Assembly (NCBI GenBank): GCA_025928545.1
Contig: JAICJH010000026.1
Location: 1-64,000, forward strand
Reading direction: 5' to 3'
Source: Bryobacteraceae bacterium
Lineage (GTDB): Bacteria > Acidobacteriota > Terriglobia > Bryobacterales > Bryobacteraceae
Length of the DNA: 64,000 bases
Below the pieces are notes generated by a model. It searched no databases. It saw only the letters and a program-made list of their open reading frames with translations, and was not told where the DNA came from. The position numbers and the translations under genes are program-made. This document shows, piece after piece, positions 17,994 to 25,268 of the stretch. Numbering within the stretch: position 1 is the stretch's first letter; every line of letters starts with the position of its first letter.

Positions 17994-20771
17994 ATGTCAC
18001 ACCCGCCCCACCGCATCCGTGCCTTTGGGTACACCGCCTTTTTTCTCCTGACGTCCTTCGCCCGCGCCCAGTCTCCTGTCCGTACTACCGACTCCGTCTC
18101 GCCGCAGGACGGCAGCGGAGGGAGTCAGGCGTTTACCTTTGTGTTCTCCGACAGCGCAGGTTACCAAGAGCTGATCTCCAATTTTGTTCCCCGTATTCTT
18201 TTCACGAGTGGTTCGGGTGCTCCCTTCTGCTGGCTGGCAGTGGGACCCGCGGGAGTTTCTCTGGCGCCGGACAGCCAAAGCAGCTGGACCGGAGTGGCCT
18301 ATGGTTCGAACGCGGTAGTGCAGAACAACGAATGCACGATCTACGGCTCAGGCACCACTATCTCGGGTTCCGGCAACACCCTGACTTTCAATCTGTCAGT
18401 CACATTCCATGCGGCCTTCGCGGGGATGAAGACGATTTACACCAACATCAATTCTTCGGGCGACTACACTCCTGTCGGCACCTACAATGTCACCGCCACG
18501 TCGCCTGATTTCACCATCAGTGTGTCTCCTGCATCGCAAAGCGTGCAGGCCGGGCAGAGCGCCACCTACACGGTCACAGCCACTCCCACGAATGGCTTCA
18601 ATCAGGACATCACACTGTCGCTGTTCGGGTTCCCATCCGGAATTTCAGGGACGTTGAACCCCTCCGTCATCACAGGCGGAAGCGGCACATCGACACTCAC
18701 GGTTACCACCGCGCCGGCATCTTCCACCAGCACCGTGCAGATTGCCTTAACCGCCACTTCGCCTTTCGTGACTCATGCCCCTGCTAACTATGCACAGCTT
18801 TCCATCACAGGCGCGACTCCTCCTCCGCCGCCGGTCAGAAGCACGGATTCTGTCTCTCCCCAGAACGGCAGCGGAGGGAGCCAGGCGTTTACCTTTGTGT
18901 TCTCCGACAGCGCAGGCTACCAGGATCTGATTTCCGGTTTTGGTCCTCGTATTCTTTTCACCAGTGGCTCCGGCGCCCCCTTCTGCTGGATGTCATTCGG
19001 ACCCTCGGGAGTTTCTCTGGCGCCGGACGGCCAAAGCAGCTGGACCGGAGTCGCCTATGGTTCAAACGCGGTCGTGCAGAACAACGAATGCACGATCTAC
19101 GGCTCAGGCACAACGATTTCCGGCTCCGGCAACACTCTCACTGTCAATCTGTTGGTCACTTTCCATGCGGCCTTCGCTGGCATGAAAACGATTTACACCA
19201 ACGTGAATTCTTCGGGCGACTACGTTGGCGTCGGCACTTACAATGTCACTGCCACGTCGCCTGATTTCACCCTCAGTGTGTCTCCGGCATCTCAAAGTGT
19301 GCAGGCCGGGCAAAGCGCCACCTATACGGTCACCGCCACGCCCACGAATGGCTTCAACCAGGACATCACTCTTTCGACATATTTGTTGCCGTCCGGAGTT
19401 TCCGGGACGTTGAACCCCTCGGTCATCACAGGCGGGAGCGGCACATCGACACTGACGATCACTACCGCGCCGTCATCTTCCACCAGCACCGTGCAGATTG
19501 CCTTAACTGCGACCTCGCCGTTCGTGACCCACCTCCCTGCTAATTACGCACAGCTCTCCATCACAGGTGCAAGTCCTCCTCCCCCACCGGTCAGAAGCAC
19601 GGATTCTGTCTCTCCCCAGCACGGCAGCGGAGGAAGCCAGGCGTTTACCTTTGTGTTCTCCGACAGCGCAGGCTACCAGGATCTGATTTCCGGTTTTAGT
19701 CCTCATATTCTTTTCACCAGTGGCTCCGGTGCCCCGTTCTGCTGGATGTCCTTCGGACCCTCGGGAGTTTCTCTGGCGCCGGACGGGCTCACCAGCTGGA
19801 CCGGCGTCGCCTATGGTTCAAATGCGGTAGTGCAGAACAACGAATGCACGATCTACGGCTCAGGCACAACGATTTCCGGCTCCGGCAACACTCTCACTGT
19901 CAATCTGCTAGTCACTTTCCATGCGGCCTTCGCGGGCATGAAGACGATTTATACCAACGTGAATTCATCGGGCAACTACATTGGCGTCGGCACTTACAAT
20001 GTCACCGCCACGTCGCCTGATTTCACCCTCAGTGTTTCTCCGGCGTCGCAAAGCGTGCAGGCAGGGCAGAGCGCCACTTACACGGTAACTGCTACTCCCA
20101 CGAATGGCTTCAACCAGGACATCACTCTTTCGACATATTTGTTACCGTCCGGAGTCTCCGGGACGTTGAACCCCTCTGTCATTACAGGCGGGAGCGGCAC
20201 GTCGACACTGACGATCACCACCGCGCCTGGATCTTCCACCAGCACCGTGCAGATAGCCTTAACCGCGACTTCGCCCTTCGTGACCCATGCTCCTGCTAAT
20301 TACGCACAGCTCTCTATTACGGGCGCGAGTCCTCCTCCTCCACCAACCGTCAGTACGGATTCTGTGTCTCCGCAAAACGGCAGCGGCTCGAGTCAGGTTT
20401 TTACCCTCCAGTTCTCCGATTCGAACGGGTACCGGGATCTGCTGGGCGGCAACTACCATGTGCTCGTCAACGCGACCGCGGATGGCACAAATAGTTGCTG
20501 GATCCAACTCCTGTCAACGGGACTGAGCCTCGCGCCTGACGATCCGAACGGAACCTGGTCTTTCGTGCCTTACGGAACCTCGACGACGGCGCAAAACAGC
20601 CAGTGTATGGTGAACGGCGTCGGCACCAGCATTTCCGGGTCGGGGAACACTCTCACTTTGAGTTTGTCTTTGACGTTCACAGCAGCTTATGCGGGCAGCA
20701 GAAATGTGTACACGGATGTAAATTCGTCGTCGCCGAATTACATGGCTGTGACGAGCTATACCGTTCAGTGA
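17994..20771 (+). CDS. Large secreted protein of tandem 252-aa repeats
   Basis: The 925-aa protein has a signal peptide (to about residue 26, SFARAQ) followed by three complete repeats of 252-253 residues and a fourth partial one. Each repeat has two parts. The first, of about 140 aa, starts with (S/T)TDSVSPQ(N/D/H)GSG and has conserved Cys in PFCW and NNECTIYGSG. The second, of about 110 aa, is an Ig-like domain of the type SVSPASQSVQAGQSATYTVT, common in acidobacterial and related surface proteins. The fourth copy has only the first part and ends the protein. Proline-rich linkers (PPPPP) join the units. A cell-surface or adhesive role is inferred; no anchor or sorting signal is visible. Confidence 0.85.
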   Translation: MSHPPHRIRAFGYTAFFLLTSFARAQSPVRTTDSVSPQDGSGGSQAFTFVFSDSAGYQELISNFVPRILFTSGSGAPFCWLAVGPAGVSLAPDSQSSWTGVAYGSNAVVQNNECTIYGSGTTISGSGNTLTFNLSVTFHAAFAGMKTIYTNINSSGDYTPVGTYNVTATSPDFTISVSPASQSVQAGQSATYTVTATPTNGFNQDITLSLFGFPSGISGTLNPSVITGGSGTSTLTVTTAPASSTSTVQIALTATSPFVTHAPANYAQLSITGATPPPPPVRSTDSVSPQNGSGGSQAFTFVFSDSAGYQDLISGFGPRILFTSGSGAPFCWMSFGPSGVSLAPDGQSSWTGVAYGSNAVVQNNECTIYGSGTTISGSGNTLTVNLLVTFHAAFAGMKTIYTNVNSSGDYVGVGTYNVTATSPDFTLSVSPASQSVQAGQSATYTVTATPTNGFNQDITLSTYLLPSGVSGTLNPSVITGGSGTSTLTITTAPSSSTSTVQIALTATSPFVTHLPANYAQLSITGASPPPPPVRSTDSVSPQHGSGGSQAFTFVFSDSAGYQDLISGFSPHILFTSGSGAPFCWMSFGPSGVSLAPDGLTSWTGVAYGSNAVVQNNECTIYGSGTTISGSGNTLTVNLLVTFHAAFAGMKTIYTNVNSSGNYIGVGTYNVTATSPDFTLSVSPASQSVQAGQSATYTVTATPTNGFNQDITLSTYLLPSGVSGTLNPSVITGGSGTSTLTITTAPGSSTSTVQIALTATSPFVTHAPANYAQLSITGASPPPPPTVSTDSVSPQNGSGSSQVFTLQFSDSNGYRDLLGGNYHVLVNATADGTNSCWIQLLSTGLSLAPDDPNGTWSFVPYGTSTTAQNSQCMVNGVGTSISGSGNTLTLSLSLTFTAAYAGSRNVYTDVNSSSPNYMAVTSYTVQ
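18078..18833 (+). repeat. Coding tandem repeat, unit 1 (756 bp)
   Basis: First unit, beginning at the GTC of VRTTDSVSPQ. It differs most from units 2 and 3 near its start and in the Ig-like part (LFGFPSG instead of TYLLPSG). Confidence 0.9.
18834..19589 (+). repeat. Coding tandem repeat, unit 2 (756 bp)
   Basis: Second unit, exactly 756 bases after unit 1. It is nearly identical at the DNA level to unit 3 over long stretches, pointing to recent duplication or homogenisation. Confidence 0.92.
19590..20348 (+). repeat. Coding tandem repeat, unit 3 (759 bp)
   Basis: Third unit, with one extra codon in the proline-rich linker before unit 4. It is very similar to unit 2, with scattered synonymous changes. 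Confidence 0.92.
20349..20768 (+). repeat. Coding tandem repeat, partial divergent unit 4
   Basis: Fourth unit carries only the first (Cys-containing) subdomain and is clearly diverged (DSNGYRDLLGG, NSCWIQ, NSQCMVNGVG), while keeping the Cys pair and the ISGSGNTLT motif. It probably represents an old terminal domain. Confidence 0.85.
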
Positions 20772-20970
20772 TCCGGTGCTCCGGGGCGGAATCACGACGG
20801 CGCGAGGTCGGGCTCTATATCGGCACGAGTCGCGAGGCTGTCGATTGTCGCATCGACGTCAACGCCGACGGGTCGCAACCAGCCCGGCGGCTCAGGATCT
20901 CCTCTTCGGATTCCGAGGGAGTGCAGCTCCGTGCCGCGTTGATGGAGTCGCGGGTCAGGGTCGCTAAGTA

Positions 20971-21951
20971 TCAGTTCTCGGTAGGGAACTTCTCCACTTG
21001 CTCGATGACGATGACGTCCACGGGAACATCCTGCGCCTTGTCCAACTTCAACCCGAGTTGCTTTTCGAGTGCCGTAAAGATACTTGGAAAGACTACCGGT
21101 TCATTTGCAGCATTTTGGCAAGCAAGGCATTCATAATCCAGAGTGAAGTCGTATATTCCGGTCAGACCCGTTCGATCCAACACTCTTGGCAACGGCCCGG
21201 TGACGTCCCCTCCAGTGGCCCGAACCACCAACACCCCCAAGTCCGACACCAGTTTCGCCATCGGAACCTCTCGATACCCCACATGTTCCACGCCTTTACC
21301 TTGTAGCACTGTCGCCCCTCTCCGCGCGGGAACCTGCAGGGTGCCGTCGTTATTTAATTTGACTCCCATGGGAGGGGTAACGTAATTCGGGTCCGGTGTT
21401 GATTCCTTTAGTTTGGCTCCCCCCTTTGCCACACTCAGCACGTAACCGGAGAAATTCCTGGTCTCATGGTGAACCATGACGCGAAACCGGTTCTCCAGCA
21501 AATTCTGCATCATGAGTTGAAACTGTTCCTTCGTGGTGCCCGGCGACATAGTCGCCGAAATGTCGTATAGGTTCGGTCCCGACAAGTCTTTGATCCAGCC
21601 CGGCCCGGAAACCTGGTCCGCCGCCACTCCGTACGCGGTTTGTAACAGATAGATCATCGGGACGCGCACGTACCGAATGCGGCCGGGATCGGCGCTTCCC
21701 GGACCACCGGTTATTGCCGCTGAATGGATGGCAGGGTCCGTAACTCTTATCGACGCCACGTCAAATTGGCGACTTGTCGAGGCCATTTGCCCGGTCAGTT
21801 TAACTAAATTGAGCGCTGCCAGAGCCGCGATGGTCAGGATTCGCGCCGCCAATTTCCCACGAAGCACGAACGGCTCGCTGCCGCGAAACCAACCGAAGTT
21901 TTCAAAACGGCTTTCCGGGCTATCACGCATCGCGGCGAGATGGTGCAACAT
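20971..21951 (-). CDS. TIGR03435 family acidobacterial protein
   Basis: The 326-aa protein has a hydrophobic segment near residues 34-56 and then the hallmarks of the Solibacter-type TIGR03435 family: FDVASIRVTDP, YLLQTAYGV, GPGWIKD, a FDISAT-like motif, MMQNLLENRFRVMVHHETR, the VLDRTGLTGIYDF block and the final PVDVIVIEQVEKFPTEN. The family is expanded in Acidobacteriota and often follows BlaR/M56-type sensor genes; its function is unknown, and no such partner lies here. GC content seems slightly lower than in the neighbours. GGAGG lies 14 bases before the ATG. Confidence 0.9.
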   Translation of the reverse strand: MLHHLAAMRDSPESRFENFGWFRGSEPFVLRGKLAARILTIAALAALNLVKLTGQMASTSRQFDVASIRVTDPAIHSAAITGGPGSADPGRIRYVRVPMIYLLQTAYGVAADQVSGPGWIKDLSGPNLYDISATMSPGTTKEQFQLMMQNLLENRFRVMVHHETRNFSGYVLSVAKGGAKLKESTPDPNYVTPPMGVKLNNDGTLQVPARRGATVLQGKGVEHVGYREVPMAKLVSDLGVLVVRATGGDVTGPLPRVLDRTGLTGIYDFTLDYECLACQNAANEPVVFPSIFTALEKQLGLKLDKAQDVPVDVIVIEQVEKFPTEN

Positions 21952-22023
21952 AAGATACTCTGCCTCCGTTGCTGGCGAACATATTCGTGTGCATAGGACC
22001 GCTTTGAGATCTCTGGCACCATA

Positions 22024-22665
22024 TCATGGGGCTGTATTCCAATCGTGGTTCTTAAATACGCTCACAACGCGCTGTGAAAAACGCAGATAAATAAGAAACA
22101 CAATAGGATAGAAAAGCCCCACCACAGCGGCATCGCGGGCAGATGGAAAAACGAAAGCGTCGATCAGCGCCGTTTCAGTCTGGGTGATGAGATAAGCAAC
22201 TAACCCTATCTTTAGCATCTGAATCCAGCGCCATTCATGGTAACGAATGAGAGCAATCGAGATTGCGGCTACGACCCAAACAGAAGCAATCCTCGGACAA
22301 ACCGAAAGAAGGTGGATCAGATATTTTGTCTGGTCCTTCCAATGGCTCGGCAGCATGTTAAACTGATCCGCCGATAGGCTGAGGGTTGTAATAAAGCTGC
22401 CGACAATCGCCCCCCACAGAAAGAAGAACAACCAACCACCAATTGCCGACTTGCTGCGAAACGCACCGATGATGGCTCCGGCCACTGCGAAGGCTGCGGC
22501 GGCATTGGTGTCTGGCGGACTCGCGAGCATCGCTGACAAGAATAGCAGTCGGCGCGATGCATGGTCACCCGGGTTCAAGCTGAATTGTGCGCGATTGCGG
22601 CGATGTAGTTTGGTATGCAATGACCATCCAGACGAAGCGTAGGCGGGCGCGGTTGATGCGTCCAA
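22024..22665 (-). CDS. Integral membrane protein, DUF2569-like
   Basis: The 213-aa frame holds four strong hydrophobic segments, the first preceded by GGWLFFFLWGAIVG, a pattern resembling DUF2569 proteins. The function is unknown. The TTG start at 22665 lies 3 bases after the FecR-like gene's stop, so coupled translation is likely; an internal ATG at 22530 would give a shorter protein that starts closer to the membrane region. Both genes probably form a two-gene operon. Confidence 0.65.
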   Translation of the reverse strand: MDASTAPAYASSGWSLHTKLHRRNRAQFSLNPGDHASRRLLFLSAMLASPPDTNAAAAFAVAGAIIGAFRSKSAIGGWLFFFLWGAIVGSFITTLSLSADQFNMLPSHWKDQTKYLIHLLSVCPRIASVWVVAAISIALIRYHEWRWIQMLKIGLVAYLITQTETALIDAFVFPSARDAAVVGLFYPIVFLIYLRFSQRVVSVFKNHDWNTAP

Positions 22666-22668
22666 CGC

Positions 22669-23256
22669 TTATTGTTGCGGTGATTGTTCAGTGCCGCGCT
22701 GGCGGCCCCACCGATCCAAATCGTCCAGCTCCGTAATATCGAAATCGTTCGATGGGATCATATCGCCGCATTGGCGGCTGAGGTCCATCGTTTTTCCTGG
22801 CCGAAGCGCAACGGCGATGCTCGCCAGTTGAACCGACGCCGCACCCTGATACACCCGGAAACGGCAGGAATCGCCGCGCAGATCCAGCCGGAAAATCCCA
22901 CGATCCGATAGAGCGATCGCGTCCTCGCACGTCACCCTCCCGCCGATGGTCCCGGTTACGATCACTGCCGAACCATTTAACATTGCCAGTCGATCGAAAT
23001 TGTAAGGTCGATTTCCTAATAAGCGAATAGAACTGTTCTCGCCGAGAGAGATCGTAGCGTTCCGCAGGCGAATCCCGGCGCGACCGCTTTCGGTCCGAAT
23101 CACGCCATCGCCGCTCAGAACCGTCGAAGTTTTCACGCGCTTCTGGTCCAGATAAACCTGGCCTTCGGCATATGAAATCGTCACCTTGTCAGTTGTTTGC
23201 GCGCCCGTCACAAGCGTCAGAATTACCGCAAGGCCGCCGAGTCGGATCAGATGCAT
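22669..23256 (-). CDS. Secreted FecR-domain-like protein
   Basis: The 195-aa protein starts with a signal peptide (LGGLAVILTLVTGAQ) and contains a FecR-like beta-helical stretch (EGQVYLDQKRVKTSTVL, GDGVIRTESGRAGIRL, SSIRLLGNRPYNFDRLAMLNG). Such domains in acidobacteria are often periplasmic and not linked to iron transport. It also has a Cys pair (EDAI region and RGDSCRF) and a polar C-terminus. It is the first gene of a likely operon with the membrane protein that starts 3 bases after its stop. Confidence 0.75.
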   Translation of the reverse strand: MHLIRLGGLAVILTLVTGAQTTDKVTISYAEGQVYLDQKRVKTSTVLSGDGVIRTESGRAGIRLRNATISLGENSSIRLLGNRPYNFDRLAMLNGSAVIVTGTIGGRVTCEDAIALSDRGIFRLDLRGDSCRFRVYQGAASVQLASIAVALRPGKTMDLSRQCGDMIPSNDFDITELDDLDRWGRQRGTEQSPQQ

Positions 23257-23413
23257 GGAAGAGTCTCCTCGTGCCTGAGACGCAAGAGTCAGGCATTTTC
23301 TTCCCAGCCCCTTCTCGAGCCGGATCGATACCGCTTATTCCCGGTGCTGTTTAGTCGGGTTATGGACTAGATTCTTGCTTCCGGGGGGGCGGCCTCGCCG
23401 CTTGGGCGCACTC

Positions 23414-23450
23414 TCCGCCTGGCTGGCGCCAGCGCAGCCACGCAGGCGGA
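23414..23450. repeat. GC-rich nested inverted repeat
   Basis: Outer 8-bp arms TCCGCCTG (23414-23421) and CAGGCGGA (23443-23450) enclose a perfect 12-bp palindrome GCTGGCGCCAGC (23422-23433). It lies 3' of the MBL-rhodanese gene and upstream of the FecR-like gene, with no T-run, so a factor-dependent stop signal, REP-like element or protein site are all possible. Confidence 0.55.
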
Positions 23451-23529
23451 CGACCGCGTCGCTTGCCACCCTTGCCTCGTTCCGCGCAGGTGAATCGCTG
23501 GTCTTATATTGATCAAGTCTTCAATGACC

Positions 23530-24936
23530 CTATTTCGCCGTCTGGCTCGCGCCCTGAGTTCGGTTCGCAAGTTCCCAGGCATCGTAACCGCCACTCACAT
23601 TCCCCACTTGAGGAAACTCCGCTTTTTGCAAAATGCTGGTCGCCGCCGAACTTCTGTACCCGCCTTTGCAGTGCGCCAGAACCATCTTGCCGCGATCGAT
23701 CTCACCAACCCGCTGCGGCAACTCCGACAGGGGAATCGACATCGACCCCGGTATGAACCCCATCGCTCGCTCCGATGGCTCCCGCACATCCAGAAGTATC
23801 ATCGAATCCGGTTCCGCCCTCCGCCATTCATCGAGTTCCTGAATGCCGATCTGCGCCACCGATTCCACCGGCCTGCCCGCGCCGACCCATCCGAAAATTC
23901 CACCGTCCATGTATCCAGCCACGTTTTCAATTCCCACCCGGGCAAGCCGCAGACGAGCTTCCACCGCCGAGGCTTCGTCTTCGGCTACCAGCACCAATCG
24001 CACGTTCAGGCCCGCTTCATCGCCGGTGAGAATTCGTGCCGACCACGACGCGAACTGTCCGCCAAGCCCGATGTGGATTGAGCGCGGCACGTGCGCTCCG
24101 GCAAACTGCATGGCCAGTCTCGTATCCAGCACAACGGCACCGTTCGCCTGCTTCTCACAAACGTCCGCCGGAGCCAGTGCGATAAGCGGCGGAAGTTCCT
24201 CCAGATTCACCGCGCCCGATCGGTTTCGCTCCACTTCCCTCGAAAAATACCCGGGCTTGGGCGGCATCTCATGCGTCAGTAACTCGACGAACTTCTCACG
24301 ACTCGGAGTGAGCAATGCGTAGTTCGAAACGCGTTCGCGCCCGATTGTAGACTGCGCTTCGGAACTCATCTGCCGCCCGCACAACGAGCCTGCTCCATGC
24401 GCCGGATACACCACGGTTTCATCCGGCAAACGCAGCAGCTTTTGGTGCAGACTGTCGTAAAGCAGCGCAGCCAGTTGCTGAGGTGTCCTGGTCGGAGATA
24501 AATCGGGACGTCCCACGTCTCCGATGAACAGCGTGTCGCCTGTAAATACGGCCGCAGGCCCTCTCCCACTTGACTCCGTCGCCACAATACAAATGCTTTC
24601 TTCCGTATGCCCGGGCGTCGAGAGAATCCTCAGAACACCGCCGCCCAGCGGAAGCGTCTCGCCGTCGACAACCTCGCGATGTTCGAAGGTCACTCCCGAG
24701 CCAGCCCCCAGGCAAATAGTGGCCCCCGTCCGAAGCGCGAGCTCGACATGACCGGAAACAAAATCCGCATGCAGATGAGTCTCAATAACCCATCGGATTG
24801 TCACGCCCAGTCTGAGCGCCTCCCCGATGTACAAATCCACATCCCGCTGCGGATCGATAACCGCCGCCTCACCACCGTCGTGAATCAAATACGACGCGTG
24901 GGCCAAACATCCAAGGTAAAACCGCTCGGTTTGCAT
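23530..24936 (-). CDS. MBL-fold persulfide-dioxygenase-like protein fused to two rhodanese domains
   Basis: The 468-aa protein has an N-terminal metallo-beta-lactamase domain of the ETHE1/glyoxalase II type, with metal motif THLHADFVSGH and STPGHTEES and VFTGDTLFIGD. Two rhodanese domains follow. The first (about 265-355) has no catalytic Cys in the active loop, while the second has it (LAHCKGGYRSS), so only the second should transfer sulfane sulfur. Such fusions oxidise glutathione persulfide or related sulfur in detoxification. The ATG at 24936 matches the usual MQTERFYLGCLAH start and has GGA upstream; an ORF extension to 24975 is less likely. Confidence 0.88.
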   Translation of the reverse strand: MQTERFYLGCLAHASYLIHDGGEAAVIDPQRDVDLYIGEALRLGVTIRWVIETHLHADFVSGHVELALRTGATICLGAGSGVTFEHREVVDGETLPLGGGVLRILSTPGHTEESICIVATESSGRGPAAVFTGDTLFIGDVGRPDLSPTRTPQQLAALLYDSLHQKLLRLPDETVVYPAHGAGSLCGRQMSSEAQSTIGRERVSNYALLTPSREKFVELLTHEMPPKPGYFSREVERNRSGAVNLEELPPLIALAPADVCEKQANGAVVLDTRLAMQFAGAHVPRSIHIGLGGQFASWSARILTGDEAGLNVRLVLVAEDEASAVEARLRLARVGIENVAGYMDGGIFGWVGAGRPVESVAQIGIQELDEWRRAEPDSMILLDVREPSERAMGFIPGSMSIPLSELPQRVGEIDRGKMVLAHCKGGYRSSAATSILQKAEFPQVGNVSGGYDAWELANRTQGASQTAK

Positions 24937-25268
24937 TTGCTGTCCAGGAATTGGTGCGCGCAAGTAGTCTAACAAACCGGGCAGCCGAGGTATCAGATGC
25001 AGTTCAAGTTTGAGACGCGGACGGTTGACAGTGCGGTTCAGTTGAAGAACGATTGCGCTGCCGCGTCGGCGCCTTCAACCCGGTGAGGAAACTCGGGGCT
25101 ATCGAACAGAATCGTACAAAATATTTGGTCGATTCCACCCCGACCGTTCGCAAACTGTGCATCCCCTCACAAGCCGCTCCATATGAACCTCCGTCCGGGC
25201 TGAATCTTCGTTGCTATCTGCGAACGGCTGCACTAGACTGGTGCCAATTGTGGCCCGTCGGAGGCACC
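24937..25268. other. Divergent intergenic region
   Basis: About 330 bases separate the start of the MBL-rhodanese gene from the start of the BACON-repeat protein. No gene, RNA or strong palindrome is evident. An in-frame extension of the downstream gene back to 25053 exists but carries no signal peptide and is not supported. Confidence 0.5.

Noticed and set aside
18078..20768. CRISPR-like periodicity
   Set aside because: The repeats are 756 bp, in frame and coding, not short repeats with spacers.
20603..21136. 177-codon frame bridging the repeat protein and TIGR03435 gene
   Set aside because: Overlaps two better-supported genes and has no domain.
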